A stretch of 64,000 nt of DNA from Deltaproteobacteria bacterium. GTDB taxonomy: Bacteria; JAGRBM01; JAHCIT01. The notes below the pieces were generated by a model. The model did not search any database and was not told where the DNA came from. It saw only the letters and a list, made by a program, of their open reading frames with translations. The position numbers were made by a program, and so were the translations under genes. The stretch is taken from positions 70,200 to 134,199 of the forward strand of contig JAHCIT010000010.1 in NCBI GenBank assembly GCA_026129095.1, in the 5' to 3' direction. Positions 16,911 through 23,870 of this stretch are shown one piece after another. How positions within the stretch are numbered: position 1 is the first letter of the stretch; every line of letters starts with the position of its first letter.

Positions 16911-17453
16911 CTAGTCGAGCAGCTTCATCTCCCGCAATCGGGCGATGATCTTCGCCGTGCTCTCCTGGACCGACTCCTGGTGGGTATTGCAGACGACCTC
17001 GGGGTTTTCGGGCGGTTCGTAGGGATCGGATACGCCTGTGAACTGGGGAATCTCCCCGGCGCGGGCCTTCTTGTACAAACCCTTCACGTCGCGGGCTTCA
17101 CACACTTCGAGCGGTGCGGCGACATATACCTCGACGAACTTTCCCGCGCCCACCATTTCGCGGACCTTGCTTCGCGTCTCCCGGTAGGGGCTAATGACGG
17201 CTGCGACAGCGATCACGTCATTGCGGGTGAGAAGCTCGCACACCCAGCCGATGCGGAGGATGTTGGTGTCCCGGTCCTCGCGGGAGAACGTCAGGCCCTT
17301 GGTTAGGTGTGTCCGCACCACGTCGCCATCGAGTACCTCCACCTTGAGATGCAGCCGGTCTTTCAGCTCTTTGACCAGTGCAGCCGTGATCGTGGACTTC
17401 CCCGCACCGGAAAGCCCCGTGAACCAGATCGTGAAACCCTTTTGTCCAGTCAT
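16911..17453 (-). CDS. cysC: Adenylylsulfate kinase
   Basis: 180 residues, the usual length for a stand-alone CysC. The P-loop is GLSGAGKST at 13-21. Further family motifs are LDGDVVRTHL, GLTFSREDRDTNI, ISPYRETR and the lid segment KARAGEIPQFTGV. It phosphorylates APS to PAPS with ATP. It is the first gene of a leftward group with aprA-like and aprB-like genes 9 bases downstream. No ATP sulfurylase gene is present in the window. PAPS may feed sulfotransfer, while APS is reduced by the AprBA-like pair. Confidence 0.94.
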   Translation of the reverse strand: MTGQKGFTIWFTGLSGAGKSTITAALVKELKDRLHLKVEVLDGDVVRTHLTKGLTFSREDRDTNILRIGWVCELLTRNDVIAVAAVISPYRETRSKVREMVGAGKFVEVYVAAPLEVCEARDVKGLYKKARAGEIPQFTGVSDPYEPPENPEVVCNTHQESVQESTAKIIARLREMKLLD

Positions 17454-17593
17454 GTGCTTTTGGTATTACCGCCCGCGTTCTATATATAACCTTTTTGGTG
17501 ATATATCCAGAAAACTTTGAACTAATGGCTTTACTAGCTGAAATAACTGGAGATTCCAGCTGGATTCAGAACAAGGCCGGAAAACCTGCAAAC

Positions 17594-17633
17594 CGTGGCG
17601 ATGCGTGGTGAGCCGTGGTGAGCCGTGGCGGGA
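17594..17633. repeat. Four degenerate 10-bp tandem repeats
   Basis: Units are CGTGGCGATG, CGTGGTGAGC, CGTGGTGAGC and CGTGGCGGGA, head to tail, just past the 3' end of the TPR lipoprotein gene and before the AT-rich cysC upstream region. The two middle units are identical. No function can be assigned. Confidence 0.75.
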
Positions 17634-17640
17634 ACCTTCT

Positions 17641-18741
17641 TCACCCCCCTTCTGGTGCTTTCGCGCCCGGCACCCTTTCGAGACGCCTCAGGATCAGTTC
17701 CGCCCGTTCGATGTATTTGCGGGCCCGTTCGTGGGTGGGGTCCACGAGGATCACGAGCCGCCATTCGCTGATGGCCTGTTCGTGGTCCTCGCGCCGGTAG
17801 TGGTCGAGTCCCCGGCGGTATATCTCCTCGAGCTGGGGAGTGAGCTTTTCCACAATCTCGTGACGGAGCCGCCCGGCCTTCACGCTGTCGGGGTCTTCGT
17901 CGAGTGCCTCGTTGAGCCGCTCCAGCGCGCACCGGAAGTCGCCGCTTTTTGTGCAGGCCTCGGCCCGGGCGACAAGGGCCTGGGTGGCTTGGGCCACCCG
18001 CTGCCGTTCGGTGCGCTCGGCCTTCTCACGGTCAGACTGTACTGGCCCGGCATCAGTGCGGCTCTGCTGGTGGTAGTTCCGCGCCAGGGTATTGCCCGGC
18101 CAACGCTGGAGGACTTTCTCAAACTCTTTCGCCGCCTCGGCGAAGTCACGCTTTGCATAAAAGTCCATGCCGCGTTCGAAGCTGGCTGCCACCTCCCGGT
18201 TCCACTGTTTTTCGGTTTCATCCAGCCGCTTTTTGGTCTGGCTGTCGAATGGGTCGAGGTAGTTGAGGCGAAGCAGGAGTTCGTGCGCGCCCTCAATATC
18301 CTTTGCCGCCAGTTTTGCCTCCGCCTGCGGGAGCAGTTCGGCGCGGCGCTTTTCCAGATCCTTCCTGAGCGAATCCATCCGGGGGACCAGCTCGGTCTTC
18401 CGGGGATCCAGCTTATAGGCCTCCGAGGTCTGCTGGAGCGCCTCCCCGATCCGTCCGCGCCGCTGGAGCGAACCAGCACGCTTGATCCGCCGGGATACCT
18501 CCTCGGCAAGGATCTTCTCGGTTTCCCGCACGCGTTCCTCGGTATCAGCCCCCGGCGGAGCGGTTTGCCAGACGCGGATCGCCTCGTAGTAGTTCCCGGC
18601 CTTGATGAGCCGTTCAGCCTTGGAAGTCACGGTTGAGGGCCGTTGCATCGGGTCGGTCTTGCCGCCACAGGCGATGAGCAGGGCGAGGGCGACGGTCGTC
18701 GCCAGCCACGGAAGGGGGGAACGGTCGGTCATTGTAAACAT
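17641..18741 (-). CDS. TPR-containing lipoprotein
   Basis: 366 residues. A lipoprotein signal peptide (TTVALALLIACGG, lipobox LIAC) predicts acylation and an envelope location. The mature part is nearly all helical, with repeated 34-residue-like units (AGNYYEAIRVWQ; RDFAEAAKEFEKVL; SGDFRCALERLNEALDEDP; DHEQAISEWRLVI) typical of tetratricopeptide repeats. Such lipoproteins usually act as scaffolds in envelope assembly or secretion. The gene lies 11 bases from thiE on the same strand, which looks like chance operon membership more than a functional link. I cannot name the partner. Confidence 0.82.
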   Translation of the reverse strand: MFTMTDRSPLPWLATTVALALLIACGGKTDPMQRPSTVTSKAERLIKAGNYYEAIRVWQTAPPGADTEERVRETEKILAEEVSRRIKRAGSLQRRGRIGEALQQTSEAYKLDPRKTELVPRMDSLRKDLEKRRAELLPQAEAKLAAKDIEGAHELLLRLNYLDPFDSQTKKRLDETEKQWNREVAASFERGMDFYAKRDFAEAAKEFEKVLQRWPGNTLARNYHQQSRTDAGPVQSDREKAERTERQRVAQATQALVARAEACTKSGDFRCALERLNEALDEDPDSVKAGRLRHEIVEKLTPQLEEIYRRGLDHYRREDHEQAISEWRLVILVDPTHERARKYIERAELILRRLERVPGAKAPEGG

Positions 18742-18752
18742 GATAGCCGGTT

Positions 18753-19388
18753 TCAGGGGAGAGGGTGGGCCCTAATGGCCTCGATGAGCTTTCGTGCCTT
18801 CAATTCCGGATTTTTCCCGTTCAGTGCGCCGATCACGGCCGCCGCACGGGCTCCGGCGGCAAGGACGTCCGCGATGCTTGATTCACTGATTCCGCCGATG
18901 CCGATGACGGGGATGCTGACTCCCCGGACTGTCCGGGCAAGTTCGGAGAGGCTTCGCCGGGCGCGGAGGTTCCCCTTGCTCGCGGTGGGGTAGAGCGGCC
19001 CGAAGCCAACGTAGCTCGCCCCCAGCCTTTCCATGCGCCGGGCTTCGGCCGGGGTGTTGGTGGATACACCGATAATGGCGCGGGGGCCGAGGATCTGGCG
19101 GACCGCCTCCAGTGGCAGGTCGTCGGGACCGATGTGGACCGCTGTGCCGAGAACCTTGGCCACGTCTACCCGGTCGTTCACGACAAAGAGCCCACCCTTT
19201 CGGGCGCAGAGCCCCTGAAGCGTCCGGGCGAGACCGAAGTAGTCCTTCGGTGTGGCGGCCTTCCACCGGAGCTGCACGGTGCGGATCCCGGCGGCGAGCC
19301 AGGCCCGGACGGTGCTGACCGTATCAGAACAGTGCTCCGGCCCGGTAATTCCATAAACTCCCGCCGGAATCCGTTGTGGGCGTCCCAT
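18753..19388 (-). CDS. thiE: Thiamine-phosphate synthase
   Basis: 211 residues, normal for ThiE. TIM-barrel motifs in order are TVQLRWKA (phosphate/substrate loop), FVVNDRVDVA with the magnesium Asp, VHIGPDDLP, YVGFGPLYPTASKG and IPVIGIGGI. It couples the hydroxymethylpyrimidine diphosphate and thiazole phosphate units to form thiamine phosphate. The VQLRWK loop has Trp where most family members have Glu or Asp, and IGPDD replaces the usual LGQED, so a divergent member or TenI-like paralogue is possible. No TPP riboswitch is recognisable upstream, where only 53 bases separate it from the divergent gene. Confidence 0.85.
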   Translation of the reverse strand: MGRPQRIPAGVYGITGPEHCSDTVSTVRAWLAAGIRTVQLRWKAATPKDYFGLARTLQGLCARKGGLFVVNDRVDVAKVLGTAVHIGPDDLPLEAVRQILGPRAIIGVSTNTPAEARRMERLGASYVGFGPLYPTASKGNLRARRSLSELARTVRGVSIPVIGIGGISESSIADVLAAGARAAAVIGALNGKNPELKARKLIEAIRAHPLP

Positions 19389-19403
19389 GAGCGCGCTTAT
19401 ACT
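19374..19403 (+). promoter_or_regulatory. Candidate promoter of the zinc-ribbon/YbjQ-like gene
   Basis: TTGTGG at 19374-19379, an 18-base spacer and TATACT at 19398-19403, about 38 bases ahead of the ATG at 19442. The -10 box is good (5 of 6) and the -35 box weak; it lies over the start of thiE on the opposite strand. Confidence 0.35.
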
Positions 19404-19441
19404 ACTTCCGTCACGGCAAGTTTAATGGCGAGGTAACTTCA

Positions 19442-20488
19442 ATGGATGCGACCTGTCCCCGGTGCGGTGCGGCAGTCCCTATACCTGACGCACAGCGGAA
19501 CGCGGCGAAAATACTGCTCAAGTGCGGATCGTGCGAAAACATGTTCGTGCTGAAGAGCGAGGCTTCGCCCCCGGCCGATCCGCCCGCGGCATCTGAACCC
19601 CCTCCGCCGGTGGAGCCTGCCGCGCCCCCGGTTCTGCCTCCGTCAGCACCCCCGGCGCCTGCATCGGCCCCCGCTGCCCGGCCCGCGCCGGTATCTGCGC
19701 CAGTCCCTGCCGCCGCCTCGACCGCCCCCATGCCTGCCGAGGAACCGCTCCCGCCGGTGACGGGCGAGCGGTGGCAGCCGCCCCCTTCCAGCGACTTCGT
19801 GATCGTCTACCGGCAGTTCGGAAGCGACCGGACCCGGCATCTGTCGGCGAAACTTCTTACCGAACGGGCCGGAACGCGCATCAGTTTCGAGCAGTACAAA
19901 AAGCAGTTCGATGCGCTCCCGAACGTCCAGAAGAAGCTCACCGCCGATCTCTACGCGGCACTGGTGAAGCTTGCCCAGGAGAGCGGGACGAAAATCGAGT
20001 CAGGCCCCACGCCAAGGATGCTCTGCCCCTATCATCCGAATGACATCCGGGCGGGGCATTGCACCGAGTGCGGGAAACCGCTCTGTGCGGTTTGCCTTAA
20101 GGAAGCTCCGAGATGCCGCGACTGCCGGGATCGGGAGGCGAACGTCCAGCGACGCACCCAGGACGAGCAGCGGGCAAAGGTGCGGCTGCTGACCAGTACG
20201 GCCCTCCTGGAAGGCGGCCGGCCATCACGGGTTCTGGGTTTCCTGTCATCCGAGGCCATGTGCGACGAGCACGGCTTCTTCGAATCGCTCACGAAAGCCC
20301 CGAAGCCCGGAATGGCAAGCGCCCTCGATCAGGCGAAGGACCAGGCCTCCTCACGCCTCCAGATCCGGGCGGCGGAGATGGGAGCGACGGCCATTGTCGA
20401 TTTTCGTTTGTCCATTTTCCACTTCCAGAGCGAGGCCTTGGGCAAGTGTTTTGCTGTTGTTCAGGCGTCAGGGACTGCTGTGGAGTAG
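19442..20488 (+). CDS. Multi-zinc-finger protein with C-terminal YbjQ-like domain
   Basis: 348 residues. Residues 5-37 are an MJ0042-type zinc ribbon (CPRC...CGSC), similar to that of the FHA protein at 413. A Pro/Ala-rich linker of about 75 residues follows. Around residues 200-235 a B-box-like zinc finger has the order CPYH, CTEC, CAVC, CRDC. The last 100 residues resemble the YbjQ/heavy-metal-binding-like fold (RAAEMGATAIVDFRL, preceded by an ALDQAKDQA helix). No catalytic residues or membrane segments are seen. The combination is unusual; role unknown, though several Cys/His clusters suggest zinc binding. Confidence 0.75.
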   Translation: MDATCPRCGAAVPIPDAQRNAAKILLKCGSCENMFVLKSEASPPADPPAASEPPPPVEPAAPPVLPPSAPPAPASAPAARPAPVSAPVPAAASTAPMPAEEPLPPVTGERWQPPPSSDFVIVYRQFGSDRTRHLSAKLLTERAGTRISFEQYKKQFDALPNVQKKLTADLYAALVKLAQESGTKIESGPTPRMLCPYHPNDIRAGHCTECGKPLCAVCLKEAPRCRDCRDREANVQRRTQDEQRAKVRLLTSTALLEGGRPSRVLGFLSSEAMCDEHGFFESLTKAPKPGMASALDQAKDQASSRLQIRAAEMGATAIVDFRLSIFHFQSEALGKCFAVVQASGTAVE

Positions 20489-20812
20489 GGCGGCGTTTTT
20501 CCACAGCATCGTGGGCATTGCCGGACGGGAACCCCGGCGAGGATATGAGGAAATAATTCTTTGATTACAGTTACTTATGCGACTCTCTTGGTCCCTGACG
20601 TTATCAAAATCGGAAACCTTCCGCAGCTTATCCACAGGATGTGGAAACTGGGTATAACACTGCCGAACCCATTGAAATTCCTTGGGATTGTGATCAATCT
20701 CACGTGTGAGCTATCCTTCTGGACCCTAGACTGGCACCGGTCTTTTGCGGTAAGCGGGGACCGTGTTTTTGGGCTTTGAAGCGGGCGGACTGCGGGTAGC
20801 GGGCACATAGCG
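20489..20812. other. 324-bp intergenic region with DnaA-box-like sites
   Basis: The largest gene-free stretch in the window and visibly more AT-rich than its surroundings. It holds TTTTCCACA at 20497-20505 and a perfect TTATCCACA at 20628-20636, both matching the DnaA box TTWTNCACA, plus a near match on the other strand at 20639-20647. It is upstream of the cytidylyltransferase operon, so its promoter should lie here. An open frame of 72 codons (20561-20779) looks non-coding. None of the usual oriC neighbours is present. Confidence 0.6.
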
Positions 20813-21562
20813 TTGAGAGCGATCATTCTGGCAGCGGGACAGGGAACCCGGCTCCTTCCACACACGGAACGGACGCCCAAGTGTCTGCTCGACCTGAACG
20901 GTACTACCGTTCTGGAACACCAGATCCGTAACTGCCGGCGGGCCGGTATTTCCGACACGGTCGTCGTGACCGGTTTCCAGTGGCAGCTCGTCGAGGCATA
21001 CGTCTCCCGCTGGCGGCAGAACGGGCTGGCCCGCATGCGGATCGAAACTGCCTACAACCCGTTCTTCAGCACCACCAACAACTTGATCTCGCTCTGGTCC
21101 GCCCAGAAATACATGGACGAGGATTTTATCACCATCAATGGCGATAACGTGTTCGACTGGCGCATCCTTCAGCGGCTCAAGGAAACGAACAAATATCCTA
21201 TCCACGTCACAACCGCCCACAAGGACGCCTATGACGAGGACGACATGAAAGTCCTGCTGGACGGGGACCGGATCCAGGCGATCAACAAGGGGATTCCACT
21301 GGATCAGGCTGACGGCGAATCGATCGGGATCATGAAGTTTACCGGTGAGGGACGCGAACGGCTCAAGGCGACACTGGAGGACATGGTGCGCGGCCAGTCG
21401 GCCGCGACGGACTGGTACACCCGGGCCATCGAGTGGATCGCCCGGCGTGGGTATCCGGTGGGCATATGTCCGATCGGTGATCTCAAGTGGGCGGAGATCG
21501 ACTTCCCGCAGGACCTGGCCCGCGTCCGTGAAAACAGCTCGTTGTATCTGGGCGATTCCTGA
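20813..21562 (+). CDS. Sugar/alcohol-phosphate cytidylyltransferase-like NTP transferase
   Basis: 249 residues from a TTG start. The N-terminus is the nucleotidyltransferase signature AIILAAGQGTRLLPHT followed by TPKCLLDLNG. Further motifs are NDN-like FITINGDNVFDW near 105 and WAEIDFPQDL near the C-terminus, which supply the metal-binding acids. The closest described types by pattern are LicC-like phosphocholine and inositol-1-phosphate cytidylyltransferases, which make a CDP-alcohol from CTP. The gene opens a run with a CDP-alcohol phosphatidyltransferase 88 bases downstream, which would consume such a product. The alcohol cannot be deduced from sequence. Confidence 0.85.
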   Translation: MRAIILAAGQGTRLLPHTERTPKCLLDLNGTTVLEHQIRNCRRAGISDTVVVTGFQWQLVEAYVSRWRQNGLARMRIETAYNPFFSTTNNLISLWSAQKYMDEDFITINGDNVFDWRILQRLKETNKYPIHVTTAHKDAYDEDDMKVLLDGDRIQAINKGIPLDQADGESIGIMKFTGEGRERLKATLEDMVRGQSAATDWYTRAIEWIARRGYPVGICPIGDLKWAEIDFPQDLARVRENSSLYLGDS

Positions 21563-21650
21563 TTCCTCCTTGCGGCTCCTGCTCCCGTGGGATAACCACC
21601 TGCCCCGGTCCGGTTTCCCCGGCTGTACTAGAAAGGTCAAGAGAGCCCCG

Positions 21651-22838
21651 TTGGCATTCCGCCTGATCATCCGGCTTCCTGAAACAGAACCCAGCCCCGC
21701 ATTTGTTCGCGTGGGGGGAGTTCCCGTCCTGCTGCGCCTCCTGATCGGAGGATATCGCCAGGGCGCGGAGCAGATCGAGGTGACGGGGCCGGGTGTTGAG
21801 GAGGCCCGGCGTCTCTTTGCCCAGGACCGGCGGCTGGGTGGGGCGGATATCTCATGGGGCCCCGCGGCCGGGCCGCGGAAAGAACTGCCGGTCGTGGAGA
21901 CCGAAGCGAATGTCGTGGTGGGTGGCGGTGTCTGGGAGCTTCTGGACAAGGCGACTGGCCCGGCGGAGGTTCCCGGCGCGCCTCTCATGCGGCGGCTGGG
22001 GGAAGGCAAGCCGGAGCCCCTGTGGACCGGCGAACCACCGTCGAAAAACCACTTCGCCATTCCGGCAAGCGACTCCGCCGGTGCGTGGGCGGCCAAGCGG
22101 GCAATCTTCCGCAATGTGTTCAAGCCGACATCCGGGCCGGTATCCATCCATTTCAACTCGAAACTCTCGATTCCAGTGAGCTGGCTGCTCAGTGAAACCC
22201 CGGTGACGCCGAACCAGATCACGGTGTTCACGACACTCATCGGCTTTGTGAGTGCCTGGGCGTTTTCGCTGGGTACCTTTGCCGGGTTTCTCACCGGCGG
22301 CGTGCTGTTCCAGCTCTGTGCGGCGCTCGACCGGTGCGATGGCGAGATCGCCCGCAGCAAGTACATGGATTCGCCCTCGGGCGCATGGGTGGATACGGTC
22401 GGTGATAATGTGACCTACGTGGCTTATCTGACAGGCCTTACTCTCGGATATGCGCGGTTTGCGGGGGAACGTGGCAACGCATGGGCCCCGTACGTGCACG
22501 CGATGGGTTTCGGCACGCTGGGGCTGACGGTGTTTCTCCTCGGCGGGATGTATCTCTATCTCTACCGGAACAAGAAGTCGGGCACACTGGTGGCGGTCTA
22601 CAAGGATTTTGAATCGCGGGTGGACGGAAAGAAGGCGGGCTTCGTCTACCGGTTCCTGGACAGCATCAAGATACTGGGCAAACGCGATTCCTGGTCGCTC
22701 GCCATCGGTGTGGCGGCACTTCTGGGCGGGCTTTTCCAGGCGGCGTTTTTCTACCATCTCATATTTTTCGCCACGGTCGGGACCATTGTGCTGATGAACA
22801 TCTACTTCACGGTGGCCCGCCGGAACGTGTCGGGGTGA
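21651..22838 (+). CDS. CDP-alcohol phosphatidyltransferase with N-terminal NTase-like domain
   Basis: 395 residues from a TTG chosen because the coding pattern begins there (MAFRLIIRLP) and a purine-rich site precedes it; the frame is open further upstream over the previous gene. The C-terminal 230 residues carry the complete family motif D-G-x2-A-R-x8-G-x3-D-x3-D (DGEIARSKYMDSPSG followed by AWVDTVGD), with about six membrane helices. The N-terminal 170 residues resemble a nucleotidyltransferase fold that lacks the G-x-G-T-R motif. This arrangement recalls the fused inositol-phosphate cytidylyltransferase/phosphatidyltransferase of hyperthermophiles with the first activity supplied by the separate upstream gene. 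The acceptor is unknown. Confidence 0.85.
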   Translation: MAFRLIIRLPETEPSPAFVRVGGVPVLLRLLIGGYRQGAEQIEVTGPGVEEARRLFAQDRRLGGADISWGPAAGPRKELPVVETEANVVVGGGVWELLDKATGPAEVPGAPLMRRLGEGKPEPLWTGEPPSKNHFAIPASDSAGAWAAKRAIFRNVFKPTSGPVSIHFNSKLSIPVSWLLSETPVTPNQITVFTTLIGFVSAWAFSLGTFAGFLTGGVLFQLCAALDRCDGEIARSKYMDSPSGAWVDTVGDNVTYVAYLTGLTLGYARFAGERGNAWAPYVHAMGFGTLGLTVFLLGGMYLYLYRNKKSGTLVAVYKDFESRVDGKKAGFVYRFLDSIKILGKRDSWSLAIGVAALLGGLFQAAFFYHLIFFATVGTIVLMNIYFTVARRNVSG

Positions 22839-22844
22839 TGCGAT

Positions 22845-23870
22845 ATGGCTTTCTCCAGGGGAAAGCTGGTCCGGACGGCACTTCTGGCCGCCGGTTTCGT
22901 ATTCCTGGTAGCAGTGTTCGCCCACGAAGGCTTTGGCGAGATGTGGGCGCGCATCTCGCGGATCGGCGTGGCGGCGTTCGGCCTGATGCTGGCCCTGTCG
23001 TTCCTGTGGAATGCCTGCTCGACGCTCGGCTGGTATCTGACGTTTGACGGTTCAGGCGGCGTGGTGCGGCCGGTAAGTTACGGGCGGCTGTTTTTCGTTC
23101 GTTGGGCGGGAGAGAGCATCAATACCATTACTCCACTCATGAACCTGGGCGGCGAACCCGTGCGAATCGCGCTGATGCGCCGTCATCTGGAAACCCACCA
23201 GGCGGCGGCAACGGTCATTCTGGATAAATCGATTTTCACAATCGCCGGAATCATCCACATGGTGAGTGGCGTTGTCGTCGGCTTTTGGGTGTTTGATCTG
23301 CCCGAATCGGTCGCCTGGATCGAGGCTATCGTGGCGGGCATTTTGATGATGGCAGCAGTGATTCTGGTCACGTTGATTCGCAGGGGAAAAACGCTACTGT
23401 CGCTCGTGGGATGGCTCCGCCGCGCTGGAATCCGGTTTTCGGACGATACACTGGAAAAGGTCGAGCAGATCGACGACGAGCTCACCATCTTTTACCGGAC
23501 ACACCGGGCGCGGTTCTGGACGGCGCTCACGGCACACCTCGCCGGGCGGATGAGCCGGATGCTCGATGTACTGGTGGTGGCGTGGGCATTTGGTATCGGA
23601 ATGTCGGCCTGGGAGGCCCATGCGATCGCAGCGGCGACCGTCATTATCAACGTGAGTTTTTCGTTCATTCCGCAGCAGGTTGGCGCCAACGAGGGCGGGC
23701 ATGGGCTGCTGTTCAAGGCGGTGGGTCTCGGCTGGCGCGACGGGCTCTCGACCGGGCTTGTCCGGCGGGCACGCACGCTGGTGTTCGCGCTGATGGGCTA
23801 TGTTGTGCTGGTAATCCACCAGTGGCGTTCGCCGGACGGCACCGTCATGTCCGGAAAGGCGGCCGCATGA
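22845..23870 (+). CDS. Flippase-like integral membrane protein (lysylphosphatidylglycerol synthase TM / UPF0104 family)
   Basis: 341 residues, about eight hydrophobic helices, starting 6 bases after the previous stop. Family landmarks are SLLWNACSTLGWYLTF-like helix 2 (here LSFLWNACSTLGWYLTF), AATVILDKSIFTIAG, and FSFIPQQVGANEGGHGLLF, which fits the conserved Pro-Gly/Glu segment of the family. Members include the flipping domain of MprF, hopanoid-cluster HpnL-like proteins and AglD. In this run it is a candidate for turning the product of the CDP-alcohol phosphatidyltransferase across the inner membrane. The stop overlaps the TolC-like start (ATGA). Confidence 0.85.
   Translation: MAFSRGKLVRTALLAAGFVFLVAVFAHEGFGEMWARISRIGVAAFGLMLALSFLWNACSTLGWYLTFDGSGGVVRPVSYGRLFFVRWAGESINTITPLMNLGGEPVRIALMRRHLETHQAAATVILDKSIFTIAGIIHMVSGVVVGFWVFDLPESVAWIEAIVAGILMMAAVILVTLIRRGKTLLSLVGWLRRAGIRFSDDTLEKVEQIDDELTIFYRTHRARFWTALTAHLAGRMSRMLDVLVVAWAFGIGMSAWEAHAIAAATVIINVSFSFIPQQVGANEGGHGLLFKAVGLGWRDGLSTGLVRRARTLVFALMGYVVLVIHQWRSPDGTVMSGKAAA

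Noticed and set aside
19389-19441. TPP riboswitch upstream of thiE
   Set aside because: Only 53 bases are available and no thi-box sequence is present.
20731-20750. Sigma-54-like TGGCACCGG...TTTTGCGG before the cytidylyltransferase gene
   Set aside because: The GG and GC are 12 bases apart; sigma-54 promoters need 10.
20561-20779. 72-codon open frame in the large intergenic gap
   Set aside because: No ribosome site, no recognisable fold, and it overlies DnaA-box-like and promoter-like DNA.
20489-20812. Chromosomal replication origin
   Set aside because: Only two good DnaA boxes and no dnaA, dnaN, gyrB, parAB or rpmH nearby; kept only as a possible DnaA-bound region.
20726-22366. Long leftward open frame opposite the cytidylyltransferase and phosphatidyltransferase genes
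   Set aside because: Antisense shadow of clearly functional genes; high GC produces long spurious frames.
23411-23866. N-terminal extension of the TolC-like gene into the flippase gene
   Set aside because: The signal peptide begins at the ATGA overlap; upstream codons are the flippase gene read in another frame.
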